In this document: piece after piece, positions 12,561 through 58,500 of the stretch | Layout of the letters: every line of letters starts with the position of its first letter | How positions within the stretch are numbered: the stretch's first letter is position 1 | Assembly: GCF_027887165.1 (NCBI RefSeq) | Contig: NC_077227.1 | Location: forward strand, 80,989,430 to 81,053,429 | Length of the DNA: 64,000 nt | DNA from: Monodelphis domestica | Lineage: Eukaryota; Chordata; Mammalia; Didelphimorphia; Didelphidae | Direction of reading: 5' to 3' | Notes under the pieces: generated by a model | The model's database searches: none | Told to the model about the DNA's origin: nothing | Seen by the model: the letters and a program-made list of their open reading frames with translations, nothing else | Translations under genes and position numbers: made by a program

Positions 12561-13849
12561 AGTTCTATATTTCCCCTTTTATTGATATTTATATACAAAT
12601 ATTATTTTGTTTCTATCTATATCTTCTTATAATATTCATTTCTTATTTATTAACTTAGATGCTATACAAAGTAGACAAACTGTTTTTAACATCAATATTG
12701 ATGTTAGCTATTGTTTTTATAGAATACTATATCCTTTTTTATCTTTGTTACATTGTGAACTTTTACTTTTGTTTTATCTGACAAAATGATTATAATTTCT
12801 GATTTTATGGATTCACCTAATGAATAATAAATTTTGTTCTACCCTCTAATATTTAAAGTATTTTCTTTTTTATGTGCCATTTTTCTTTCTAGACGTGTTT
12901 TTTATAACCAACAAATTGGAGGGTCATGAGTTTTCTTATCCAAGCTGTTATTTTGTTACATTTTAATATATTGAATATTTTGTTTGCATAAAGTTTAAGA
13001 AGGGGGTTTGTATTTTTCTTCACCTGTTCCTCCAGCATATTTTTAATGAATTAGTATTTTTAATGTTTCCTCATCTATTAAGATATTACTCTGTCACTAC
13101 AATTAATTTTTAGAAATCTACATCCCGGCAACTTCAAAGACTTTCTTCCATTAACCTTCAGCCCCACCCTCTCATTTGTCAGTGTCTCCCTTATTTTAGA
13201 CTTTTTTCTTAACTTTTTAAATTCCTTTTGTTTATTTATATGACTCTTTTCCTTTATTATCTTTCTTTGTTCCTTCTCAGTTAAGTGACTAATTCAAACT
13301 CTTCCTTCTTTTTTCCCCTTCATCTTCTTTTGGTTTTCAGTTTTTCATTTCTGTACCCTTTTGTCTAAGAAAAGTTTCTTTTCTTTGTTCTTTTTATTAG
13401 CTCAGTTCTCTGTCTTGTCTCATTTTATATTTTTGATTCATAGTTGCAAATAATAAATATATACTGATTACTTCTTTTAGCCATTCCTCATGGAATTCAA
13501 GCTTATTTACTCATTCCACATTGACTCCCTAATACTTAATACTATCTGTATTTTAAATGCAAGTTCTCTTTCTGTATTGTCCTGCTGCATTTTTGGGGTA
13601 ATATAAATAAATACTGATTATTTATATTGATTTATTTTACATCTTACAATTTTTAAAACATTGTTAATTATTTCATTAATCTTTTTCACTCACTCTTTAG
13701 GGTTATCTAAGTAAACCATCATTTCATCTGAATGATGTTATTATTTCATTATCTCTTTGCTTTTACTTTTTCCTTCAATTACTTTTTTTTGTCTTACTGT
13801 AACAGCTGATATTTCTAGGACTTTATTGAATAGTAATGATGTTAATGGA
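12561..13849. other. AT-rich intergenic sequence, probably degraded L1
   Basis: Extremely T-rich on the plus strand. It resembles further antisense L1 debris but without a motif I can anchor. No gene-like frames. Confidence 0.45.
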
Positions 13850-15160
13850 CATCTATGTTTTATTCTTGATCTTATTGGAAAGACCTCTAGCTATCATCAT
13901 TACCAATAATGCTAGCTCTTGCTTTTAGGTAGATATTACTTCTCATATTAAGGAAAATTCTATTCTTATGCTTTCTAGCATATTAAACATGAATGAATAT
14001 TATATAGCATCAAAAGTTTTTATGCATCTAGTAATACAATCGGGTAATTTTGTTCTTTTTGTTATTAATATGACCACTTATGTTTATAGATATTCTAATA
14101 TCAAATCAGTTTTGAATTCTTGGTATAAATCCATACTGGTCAAAGTATACAGTCATGTATATGCTGTGGTAAAATACTATGGTCTCATTACTAATAATTT
14201 ATTTAAATTTTACATCAATATTCATTAGTAATATATTTAGATTTTTTTCCTTTTTGACCCCAGGTATCAAAACTGTATTTGTATCAGAAAAAAAATGTGG
14301 TTTTCCTTTTTCTTATTTTTTCAAACTATTTATGTAGTCTGTAATTTTTCTTTGTATCTCATTGAATTCACTTGTAAATAAATCTGGTTCTGATTTTTTT
14401 TTCCTTGGGGATTTTATTTATTGCTTGTTCAGTTTCCTTTTCCATCATAGTGTTAAGACTTCTATTTCTTCTATTTTGTTGATATATCAATCTAATTACA
14501 AAATAAATTTGTAAATATTCATCCATTTCACTTAAGTTGTTGGTTTTATTGGTATATATCTAGGCAAAATAACTCCTAATAATTATTTTTATTTTTTCTT
14601 AATTTGTTGCAATCCATCTTTTCATTTTTGTTATCAGGAATTTTTTTTCCTCTGTTTTAAAACAGCCAATTGCTTTCTGGGTTTTTTAATTGTATTCATA
14701 ATTCACTCCCATTGCTGAAAATGTTTAGATACATATTTTCCCCTAAGCACAGCTTTAAGTGAATCCACAAAATTTGGGATATTGTTTTATAGATGTCATT
14801 ATCTTTAATGAAATTATTGCCTCTATGATTTGTTTTGACCCATCAATTCTTTAAAATTAACTTATTTAGTTTCCATTTAATTTCCTTTGAAGACCTCTTA
14901 TTGCATGTAACTCATTGTATCATGACTCATAAAATATACTTTTAATATATTTGATTTTGTGCATTTGCTTGTGAGGTTTTTATTCACTAATAAGTAGTCA
15001 GCTCTAAAGATGCTATGTACAGCTGAGAAATAGATATACTTCTTTCAATTCTCATTCAATATTTTCCAGAGGTCTACCATATCTAACTTTTCTAAAATTA
15101 TCTTCAAGATCTTAATTTCTTTTTTTGTTTTGTTTTGTTTTGGGGGTTTGGGTCAAATTC
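13850..15160 (-). mobile_element. Antisense L1, interrupted by an LTR
   Basis: Another antisense L1 stretch. The segment around 14745-15110 parallels 10815-11190 (CCCCTAAG block, then a GACCCAT/TGACCCA block, then a region ending in a TCTACCATAT/TCTATCATAT block). The same element appears to resume after the LTR at 15474. Confidence 0.6.
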
Positions 15161-15473
15161 TGTAACAGTTAAATTAGTCTTTAGTAATAAAAGTATTATA
15201 TTTTATGAGGTTTATTAAGATTATTAGAAATCAAGGATACAGAATAATAAACCACGTTTGTGCCCATGGCTGATTAGCCAATTCAGAACCCCGTGCTTAG
15301 CTTCCTTACTACATCATTGCAAAATGGAAAAGGCCAGGTGAGAGGCAGAGAGCCAGTTAAGTACTAATTGTGATCTCGCCTAGGTGGAGACTCAGGTAAG
15401 ATTATAGAGAATTCTGGGAAATACCAAGGACTTCTGGGGATTGAAGTCTGGGGTTCAAATCTCCATTTTTACA
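15161..15473 (-). mobile_element. Solo LTR, family 1 copy (minus)
   Basis: On the minus strand this starts TGTAAAAATGGAGATTTGAA and ends TTTAACTGTTACA, about 313 bp. It shares the start, the ACTTCAATCCCCA block, and the AATAAACCTCATAAAATATA polyadenylation-signal block with the LTRs at 37822-38189 and 58100-58438. No retroviral coding sequence flanks it, so it is a solo LTR. I could not see a clear target-site duplication. Confidence 0.8.
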
Positions 15474-15740
15474 CTCCCTGTGATCGTATTGGGAAACCAG
15501 TTTCCCCAAAAGGATCATGGAAACATAATCATCTAAGTCTGATTGGGATAAATTGAATTTTTTCCACTATTACTCTTTTACTCTCCATCTTTCCTTGTAA
15601 ATAGTTTAATTTTTCCATTAAGAATATAGATGCTATGCTATTTAGTTTATATGTTTAGTACCGATATTAATTAATTGTTTATGGTAACTTTTGGCAAAAA
15701 TATTTTCCCTGTTCTTCTTTCTTTAATTATTTCCTATCTT
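15474..15740 (-). mobile_element. Antisense L1, continuation after LTR
   Basis: Sequence such as TTTAGTACCGATATTAATTA at about 15654 resembles antisense L1 upstream of the endonuclease. It looks like the other half of the L1 split by the LTR at 15161-15473. Confidence 0.5.
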
Positions 15741-15959
15741 CATATGTTAAAATCTCTATGAAGTTATGATCTTTTCATCAGGAATGCCTGGAAATCCTCT
15801 ATTTCATTACCTTTCCATTTGTCCCTTTCTGGGATTGTATTCTGCTTTTCTGGGTGAAAATTACTTCTTACATTTAGCAGCAACTTTTCCCTAAAATGTG
15901 ATTTTGGATAAACTTAAATACTGAAGAAGAAACCAAGTGAGAAACAGAAGCCACATACA

Positions 15960-16675
15960 TAAAATTAAGAATGTATTTATTTGTTTATTGAAGGCTATTC
16001 TTTGTTGCTAGTAGAAGTCTACTGATGGGTCAAAATAAGAAGAAATGCTATTACAATCTGTATCTTGTATTTTATTTTCACCAACTACCTAAGAATACAA
16101 GCTTTTAGTTCTACATCTACCAACAGGGAAAAGAATATGGGAAAAGGAAAAATCAGTATTTCTCAAGTGACTAGAAGAGCAGCAAATTGTCTCAGAAAGC
16201 CTCTGGATAACTCTACTTGTTAACATGTTTTCCACTCCATAAAATTCTTTAGCTCTCCAGTTACCTTCCATTGCTACAGGTTCTGCTCTCTGAGGCTAAG
16301 CAGAAGCCTTAATTCCTCTCCCAAATGATAACCCTGCAAATAGTTGGAGTCCATTTTCAGTTTTATTCTTATCCACTTACCTCATTGAGTCTACCCAGTG
16401 ATTTCTATAAGATAACTGTTCAACATTTAACAGCCTAGTTTAGATTCCCAAAGAAAATGATACATCAGTGATTTTGCAGGGTGAGAGGGAGGGGGAAATT
16501 TGTGGCTACAGGTCTTGGGATGAAAAGTTGAAATACGTGACAGACTTCAACTACTTTATGACTCACGATTGTCCTTAATGGGGTCTCAGGCTTTGCCTTC
16601 CATATCTCCAGAGTTTTGCTCAATGGAGTCTCGGGTTTTGCCCTCCTACAGCTAAAGTCAAGGGTGGTCCTTCAC
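15960..16675 (-). other. Probable 3' UTR of CYP2C-like gene A
   Basis: The stretch between the gene A stop codon and the first pair of AATAAA signals downstream. It has no interspersed repeat that I recognise. Its extent is inferred from the polyadenylation signals only. Confidence 0.5.
15976..15989 (-). terminator. Two polyadenylation signals for gene A
   Basis: Two AATAAA hexamers lie on the minus strand, read as TTTATT at 15976-15981 and 15984-15989. They are about 690 nt past the gene A stop codon. They are the first canonical signals met downstream, but their use is unproven. Confidence 0.45.
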
Positions 16676-40401
<23,726 letters not shown>

Positions 40402-40460
40402 AAGAGATCTTCCTTAACCCTGATAGATGAAGAGCTTAGAATCCAAAGCCTGTGAAAATT

Positions 40461-40471
40461 GCAAATATAAG
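40461..40471 (-). promoter_or_regulatory. TATA-like box of gene A
   Basis: On the minus strand CTTATATTTGC lies 60-70 bp upstream of the start codon, which would place transcription start about 35 bp before the ATG. An ATTGG (CCAAT-type) box sits just upstream at 40481-40485. The core promoter is inferred from position and motif only. Confidence 0.45.
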
Positions 40472-40525
40472 ATCAATTAGCCAATAATTCCCCCTTCTTT
40501 AAGATAAAAATTATTTCCTTTCCAA

Positions 40526-40538
40526 TGGACTTTGACTT
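40526..40538 (-). promoter_or_regulatory. HNF4-type DR1 site upstream of gene A
   Basis: The minus strand reads AAGTCAAAGTCCA, which contains CAAAGTCCA, the half-site form regarded as specific for HNF4 alpha. It lies about 125-137 bp upstream of the ATG. HNF4 alpha sites in this zone drive hepatic expression of mammalian CYP2C genes, so the position fits. Binding is not shown. Confidence 0.55.
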
Positions 40539-40844
40539 AATGATCTCTTTATTGTCCTTTATGCCATTATAATTTGGATTTTCAGTTTTTTTCTTTGAGA
40601 CCCAAACTATGATTTCCTTTGTATTTGACAAGTCAGCAGTATCTTGCCTAAAAGTTATAATGTCAGAGACAATGGACCATTGAAAGGTTGAAGTCATCCA
40701 ACTAACATATATCCAAATCAGACACTGAACTTAAGTCTTCTTGACTCCAATGTCAAGTCATCATTCATTACTTCACACTGCCACCTGCTATATGATAGGA
40801 AGCTAAATTTACATAGTGCCCAGACACAATTAAGGGAACAATTC

Positions 40845-41085
40845 TTTTTTGTTGTTGTTGAAATTTTTATTTAGTTAATTTAGAATATTTTCCCATGGTT
40901 ACAAGAATCATGTTCTTTCCCTCCCCTCTCTCCACCCTCCTCCCATAACCAATGAGCAATTCCAGTGGGTTTTACATGTGTCATTGATTAAGACCTATTT
41001 CCATATTATTGATATGGAAATCATTAGGGTAATCATTTAGGGTCTGTATCCCCAATAATATCCTAATGGAACAATTCTTATGGCT
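40845..41085 (-). mobile_element. Antisense L1 3' end upstream of gene A
   Basis: The complement aligns in layout with the 3' UTRs at 4300-4570: A-rich end, purine-rich GGAGGGGAGAGAGG block, CAGTGGAATTGC-like block, then ATTTAGAGTC-like block. It is a 5'-truncated insertion of about 240 bp, about 450 bp upstream of the gene A start codon. Confidence 0.72.
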
Positions 41086-42039
41086 TTTTAAATTTTATTT
41101 TCTACAGGATGTCCGAATTCATGGATATAATAAAGAAACTTCCTTCACTAAAATTAAAATACCTAGACCTCTAAGAGGGTAAATGGTTTGCCAAAGGTCC
41201 AATATGTGTCAGAGGCAGGACTTGAAACCTAACTCCAAGACCAATCAGCTGTCCACTCTATTAATCTGCCTCTTTCCTTTAAATGTGGCCTGTTTTAAGG
41301 CATGTGGACCCATTAGAGAGTTTGCATTTGGGTTTTCATTTCATCTACTACAATACAAAAACAATTTTAAAATTTAAGAAAGGAAAAAGAAACCTAGCCA
41401 GATTTCTGATCTTTTGAGGTGTTTTAGAATTGTTTTCTGTCTAATTAGGCTGTAGCAGTGGAGTCAAGAAAGACTGGATCAGGAAAAGGGAGCTTAAGAA
41501 AAAACAATGCTCAGGCTTCTCCCCACTCACCCTGTGTTGAAAAATCACCCTGTGGAAGAGGGAAAGAGCTAAGTCACCCATGACCTGTAGAACAAAAGTT
41601 TCACTCCCTTGGGGAAAGGTCAACCCATTTCTGGGCCAAGTTTCTTCAAATCTAATCTGGACAGGCTCAACTGAGCTGAATGGCTTCTAAAGTCTCTTTC
41701 AGTTCTAATTTTGTTTAATGGTCTTTTTCATTCATTCACTGAGACTGCTGGAGAGAGAGTGAGGAGGGCACCAAGTAGGTAGATACATAGACACAGAAAC
41801 AGAAGATACTGTACAAGATCTTTAGGAAACATTTGGTGCTCACAAGTGCTGCCCTTTTCACTCTAGCCACCTGAGAGCACAATTTACAAAACAATCTTCC
41901 ATCTAAAGTTACTACTCAAGGGGCAAAAGTCAGTTTTTTTCTTTTCACTTTCTCAGATGATTCAAGATTCATTCAGAATAAGGAAGAGAGAAGGAAATGG
42001 GAAAAGACATACAGTGTGGAGAGAAGGTGAGCATAATTT

Positions 42040-42330
42040 GATGAGGTAGGACTCTGAGGAGTCCTGAACTCGCCGGGGAAATCGGAAGAGGACCCTGAAA
42101 GATCAGCCCCGCCATGGAAGTTGCCACGGGCAGCCTGCGCACAGAAGATGACTTAAACTGAGGTTCCTCGGGTCCTCCCCGGCTTGATGCCTAGTGATCA
42201 GCTCTGGCTCCTACTTTCCTTTCAGGCGCTGTCCACTTCTCCCTCTTTTAAGGCTTCTCAACTACAGCCGTCCTTCTTCACAAAATCGCTAACTAGCCTC
42301 TGAAGTTTCCGGATTCCTGGGTTATCTTCT
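42040..42330. other. CpG-rich patch between genes A and B
   Basis: Between about 42070 and 42180 there are eight or nine CpG dinucleotides in a window that is otherwise CpG-poor. It is 1.6-1.9 kb upstream of the gene A start. A reverse AATAAA (TTTATT at 42598) lies farther right. It may be part of an LTR or an independent regulatory element; I cannot decide which. Confidence 0.4.
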
Positions 42331-42629
42331 CCAAGTCAAAATTTGGACCAATAGGATAGATTCTCTACCCTGGACTGCCCCTGGTCAGCTCTAATTAACC
42401 TATTATCTCCCAGAATGGGACCTCATAGCCCAGGTAGAAAGAGCAAAATAGAGAAATAGCAAGAGTTTTAGCACAAGCCACTCCGACTTCCTATTTTACC
42501 AAAGTTCTAAACTAAATAATTACTGGGATTGGAATGGCCAGCCAGAAAGAAGGAGACACACTGAGCCAGTTCAGGCTCCTGGATCATCAGAAGACGTTTA
42601 TTCCAATGTTTTAACCAAGAATCCTTTCT

Positions 42630-42725
42630 ACAGTCCTCTTTGAAGATTTCCAACGATGAAAAAAACTCACCACCCCTAAGAAATAGCCCATTTGACTTAA
42701 GGATAGTTCTGATTATTAGAAAGTG
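42630..42725 (-). mobile_element. CR1/L3 fragment
   Basis: Antisense CR1/L3 pattern: ACTCACCACCCCTAAGAAAT, AGCCCATTTGACTTAAGGAT and TCTGATTATTAGAAAGTG. Confidence 0.6.
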
Positions 42726-42954
42726 TTTGCAGCTCCGTGTCTCGAATCAATCATTTATTAGGAACAGACTCTTGTGCCAGGCATTGTGCTAGAACAGCCT
42801 GTGAAGCATTCTGTGACTTCAAAGATCTTACACTCTATCAAAGAAAACAGCAGGTACATATCTGATATGTAGATAAGGATGAAAGTGAATAGGGGGAATT
42901 TACTAAGCTGAGTGGCTTAAGAAAAACTTCACATAGAGGATGATTCTTGAACAA

Positions 42955-43110
42955 CGCAGTCTTAAATGAAATAACAACAGCTAACATTTATATTACACTG
43001 TAAGGTTTCCAAAGCACTTTTCATATATCATCTGATCCTCATAACAATACTGGGCAATAGGTGCTATTATGATTCTCTTGATCCTAAGAAGGATTATGAT
43101 CCAATGACTC
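42955..43110 (-). mobile_element. MIR-type SINE fragment
   Basis: AACAGCTAACATTTATATTA, AGGTTTCCAAAGCACTTTTC and TCATCTGATCCTCATAACAA are typical antisense MIR blocks. The B-box end is missing. Confidence 0.7.
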
Positions 43111-43825
43111 CAGCTCCAACTAGGAAAAGTCTGTTTTTAAAATATTCAATATGAGCATTTAGCTTTCAGACATTTGTGATTTTTGCAAATCAGAGCTTGA
43201 TTTAATGTTAGTCACCTCCTCCGTGGCTATTTACCAGTCTATTCGTGGGACTGAGTGTTAAAGTCACAAGGGATTATATGTTGACCTGCAGTAGCACTTT
43301 CTCTCTCTTTTGCCCTTACTGAGCTCTTGGGTGACTGGATTAAGGAGGGAATCAACTGACCAGTTTAGAAATGTCTTGAGCCATTGATTAATAAATTAAC
43401 TTAAATTAAGAAATTAATTTAAAATTAAGAAATACAACCTCCTGAGAATTTCAGTCATTAAAGTACTTAATTTCTGGAAAATCTTGTAGATTTGATCCTT
43501 AAATCCATGACTCAACATTTCATGTGCTTAATCCACAACAAATATCTTGATACATCTTGGAGAAACATATCTTCTGTTTAGTATATCAAACACTCAGCCA
43601 GGAATTTCAGTGACATTGTGTGGTATCTCAGCCTACAGTTTTTGCATTTTATTTCCAACATTAGTGCCACCAATGAAATTACCTCCTGCTTCTATAGAGC
43701 CAATTCTCTCTTGGGGCTCATACTAGTGCTCTTGTTTCCCTGAACTCAATCTTTGATTGTTGTTGGATGGAAATAGCAAATGTCACTGTCTCAATAGTAT
43801 ATGACTGAGCATAAGCAATCACAAC

Positions 43826-43983
43826 ATACCCTTTGATACAAGTGTGGAAAGTGCTAAAACTCCTATCTCCCAAGGATCTAAAGCTTTATTCAAACAATCG
43901 GAAGTTTCCCCAGGCTGAAATTAACTCACCACTTTCACTTCTCCTCCACATTCACCATCATCCTTCATTAAAAAAAAAAAAGC

Positions 43984-44021
<38 letters not shown>

Positions 44022-44200
44022 CACAGGATTGGCCTTATATAGACCAATGTCAGTGCCCGGAAGGAGGGGGCGTGGCCCATCCCTAGCACGGGTTTGGTCC
44101 AATTCAAGACCAATCTCATGCCAAGAAATAGGAGGGAGGTACCTCTCGGGCATGCTGGGGAATGCAGTTCCCCCAGTCACAACATTTTGAAATTCACACA
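43826..44200 (-). mobile_element. Solo LTR, family 2 copy (minus) with homopolymer insertion
   Basis: On the minus strand it begins TGTGTGAATTTCAAAATG at 44200. It passes through ATTGG boxes and a GGTCTATATAAGGCC promoter block (about 44046-44032), reaches CTGTGCC at 44020, and enters a long G tract and then a T tract. It resumes with GGTGAGTTAATTTCAGC and AATAAAGCTTTAGA as in the LTR at 22770. The right end on this strand is approximate. Confidence 0.77.
43969..44019. repeat. A-run plus 34-nt poly(C) tract
   Basis: A run of A residues (about 43970-43980) is followed by GCAA and then 34 consecutive C residues (43986-44019). It sits inside the family 2 LTR. On the minus strand it is a poly(G) tract able to form a G-quadruplex. 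The length may be unreliable for sequencing reasons. Confidence 0.9.
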
Positions 44201-45394
44201 AGGGAAAGATCATTTTCTGCTGAATGTTTCTCAAAACCATAAACAAAGATCCCTCAGAGCAGAGACTCCTTGAGATCCATACCATGAATTATCAATGATT
44301 TCATTCCAATTGGTCTTGATGACACCATCAGGGTCCATTCCCACTAGGCTGCCAAGGTCTCTGTTATAATCTGTGAAGCCACCAGACATAATCTGAACTA
44401 ATGTTTAGAATCCAATATTCTAATCGCTGCACCACCTGGCTATCCCATTTCTATCTAATATCTTTTCCATCTGTCTTCTCTACCACTGCCCTAATATAAG
44501 CTCTAATATTAGCTGTCTGGAATGAGTAATTTAAAGTTGGGAGCACACTTACAAATTTGGAGTATACTAGAAAGGTTATCATATACTTGGGCCAATGGCC
44601 TACAGGCACCCTTGAATAGTTGGGAAGTGAAGAGTGGAGCTTTATTTAGAGCAGTGGATGACATATTTCAACCTCATGTTCTGATTCTATCCAAATGAGC
44701 ACAGTTAGAAGAGTATGTATCCTCTAAAGGCATTGTTGGTAATCCTGTCTCTTAGCAATATTTCTATATCTTCCTATCTATATGTGTATCCTTTTCTCTA
44801 GTAGGCTTTTATATGTCATCTTCTAATTTAGATATGTATGTAAATATAGTCATTGAATATCCTATAATTTGATATTAGTATAACTTAGTCATGTATGTGT
44901 CCCCCTGACTGTTCAAAGAAAAGAAGGGAAGAAGTCTATTCCTTCCACTGATGTAGAGTAGAAGATTTTTTATCTTTTTATGTCTTTTATAAACTCTTTT
45001 AGCAGCCTGAAGAAATGTATGGACACCTTTGAATCATGCTGTTACATGCCTAAAATGAAATACACAGGATTATAATATAAACCAGTTGTACTGAAGTAGC
45101 TTTCAAAATATTAAAAGACTAAATGTAGTTAGGAACCATTTGCTAGGGATTGTTCTATGCATCACTGAGTTAGAATAAGGGCATGCAACTCAGGATGAGG
45201 ACCAATCAATCACCACTGCAAATAGTAATATGGAACCAAGAATTGTACTCCATCACTTCTTTCTCCAGGGAGACTATAATATGGATGAACAACAAAGAAA
45301 TCACAGGCTTTTACAACAATGAACTTTGACTAGGAAGGAGTTGAATTTCCCAGTTGAAAAAGATGCTTGCATACCCCAGGGTTAAGAATCCTTG

Positions 45395-45712
45395 GTCCCT
45401 TGATGGTACTGTAAACTGATACAACCATTCTTGAAAACAATAAGGAACCATGTCCAAAGGGGCATAAAACTTTGTAAGTTTTTTAATGTATGTGTAATAT
45501 ATACCTTTTGTCATAATGTGAGGAATATGAAAATATGTATTGCATGAAAGCACTAATATAACCTATATCAGGTTTTTTTACCATTTGCCTTGAAGGAGTT
45601 GGGAAAGAGAGGGAGAGAATCCAAATTGCAAAATGTCAGGAAATAATTGTTAAAAATTGTTTCTATATATAATTGGAAAAAAAATTTTTAAATAAATAAA
45701 TTAAAAAAGAAT
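45395..45712 (+). mobile_element. Old L1 3' end
   Basis: GGTACTGTAAACTGATACAA at about 45402 matches the ORF2 C-terminal cysteine-patch region. The body then jumps to an old-type 3' UTR with GGGAAAGAGAGGGAGAGAAT and a final AAATAAATAAATTAAAAAA tail. Confidence 0.7.
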
Positions 45713-46203
45713 CTTCAGTCCCAGGGGAGATATATGTTGTTGATAGGAATTGACTAGCAGTAAATCTTTTCCTCTTCTGTACTCATTAAAAGATTCAACT
45801 CTTTTAGTAAGTATCCCTTGAATGTGATTTATGCTTTTAATATTTATTAAATATTTTAATATTTAATTAATTAATTCTTAATTAGAATAGGCAGGTAAAT
45901 ACTGTGAATTATTGAGTTGCTATCAAGTGGTGTACATGCTGGGAGGTGTACTAGTGGGGGATCAGGAACCAAAGCTTGAAAGGTCTAAGAGAGGGAGGGA
46001 ACAGATAAATAGAGCACCACTTTCTCTCCCAGGCAGAGCTGCCCAAGGGAAAGTGAGACTGGATCAATGTCCAGAGCTGAAAAGTAAAGAGGAAATCCCC
46101 TTCAGTCTCTGGTTTCTGTTTCTTCCCTGCATGGATATTATCTTGATCTCCTTAGTACATTTGAAGAATGGGATGTTCAGTTCTTCTAAATTAATAAGAT
46201 CTA

Positions 46204-46209
46204 TTTATT
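46204..46209 (-). terminator. Candidate polyadenylation signal for gene B
   Basis: First AATAAA found downstream of the gene B stop codon on the minus strand (TTTATT on plus), about 940 nt away. It is a weak call because distance and use are unknown. Confidence 0.25.
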
Positions 46210-47147
46210 GTTTGGAGATTCAGGAATGATAGGTTTAGGGAAGAGGGAAAATCAGGAAGTCCTTGATTCTATTTCAACCTAAATTCCCTTCAGAGGCTGA
46301 GAGCTCAGGTCTGGGGACCTGAGTCCCTGAGGATGTTGTGGAGTCGGGTTGATGTAATTTCCTAATATAGAGAGATACAGGTATTGGAGATGTCAATGGA
46401 AAATCTTCTGGGTGGATAGTCTCTTATCTTCCCCAAAGGGAAAAAGTCTCTATCCACCACTATTGAGAAAAGCTGGCTAATCTGATTTCTTCAGATCCAT
46501 GAGGGATCACAGCAGGTTAAGCACAGTGAGTTGTTCTTCTCCCTTTCAGTTCAGAAGGGGAAAAGAACCCTTTTCCCAACTGTCCATCTGCTTTTCTTGG
46601 CTAGAGATTGTAGTCCCATCCCTGATTGTCAGGCAAGTTCCATTTCCTTCTTGCATGAGGTTTCCTTGTAATCAAGTCCTTGCAATGCACACTGTACCTC
46701 TCTCATCCACAGAGAGCATTAGTTGAGGCATTTAAGGAAAAGGAAAAGACTTATTATCCATTACTGGTGGTTTATGATGGACAATTATAAAACATTGTAC
46801 CTGACAAAAAGGGACTTAGAGTCTAGTTTAGGAGACAGGATAGAAAAGACTAGCATACTTGAAATAAGAATAAAAGGATGGGCATATAAATGAATGTTAA
46901 CTTGAATAGTTCAGACAATAAGTAAAATGTGATATGACATCTGAATTGTGATTTGAAAGGTGGGTAAGAATTCATTCAAAAGAATTGAAGAGAGGAAATA
47001 TTTCAACCAAAGGGAATGCCTAGAGAATGTTGGGGTGTGGTTCAGGGGAAGAGGTAATCTATTTTGTCAGATGTCAAAGGAAATAATGGGAGATTAAATG
47101 AGAAAGGCAAGTTGGGAAGTTGAGAAGTTAAAGCTGGAAGTATTCCT

Positions 47148-57939
<10,792 letters not shown>

Positions 57940-57964
57940 CTAGAGATAATTTGATAGAATTATA

Positions 57965-58500
57965 TGAGAAGAGAACAGAATGCTTCAGTGGTAAGAGTGA
58001 TGGATTTGGAGACCTAAGTTTGAATCCTAATAGCAATGAAGAATCTATATCACTTTGGGAAAGTCACATATCCTCTCTAAGCCTCAGTTTCCTCATCTGT
58101 GTAAAAATGGATTGGAATCCAGGACTTCAATCCCCACAAGCCTTTGCTCCACTTCCCCAGAATGCCTTGTAATCTCACCTGGGCCGAGATCGAGAAGGGA
58201 TTTAACCTGATTGCAAAGGCTTTTGAGCTCTCTTTTGGACTTCCGTTTTGGGGCAGACGTGGCTCTTTCCATAATGTAGGTGAGGTCTTGTCTAGGCCTC
58301 TGGCCTAGGCACATGTTTTTTCTTACTTGTATATTCTTAAATTCTCAATCTTTAATAAACCTCATAAAATATAATACTCCTTGCAGAGAGAAACTAATTT
58401 CTACCTGCCTCAGTCTCCCCTAAATTTTAATCTTTACATCTATAAAATAAGGGGGTTAAGCTCAATGAACTCTAATATCCCTTTCACCTCAAGAGAACTA
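57965..58500 (+). mobile_element. MIR-type SINE split by an LTR
   Basis: A sense MIR runs from 57965 to 58099 (GCCTCAGTTTCCTCATCTG) and resumes at 58439 with TCTATAAAATAAGGGGGTTA. The two halves join into a normal MIR body once the LTR between them is removed. Confidence 0.85.
58100..58438 (+). mobile_element. Solo LTR, family 1 copy (plus), gene B intron 5
   Basis: Begins TGTAAAAATGGATTGGAATC and ends AATCTTTACA, 339 bp. The flanks TCTG and TCTA are consistent with a 4-bp target-site duplication that has lost one base match. The body has the same AATAAACCTC block and terminal sequence as the copy at 37822-38189. It is inserted in a MIR. Confidence 0.88.

Noticed and set aside
41441..41623. 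Open frame on the minus strand upstream of gene A, considered as an extra P450 exon
   Set aside because: The sequence has no CYP2C motif and no splice sites in the right phase.
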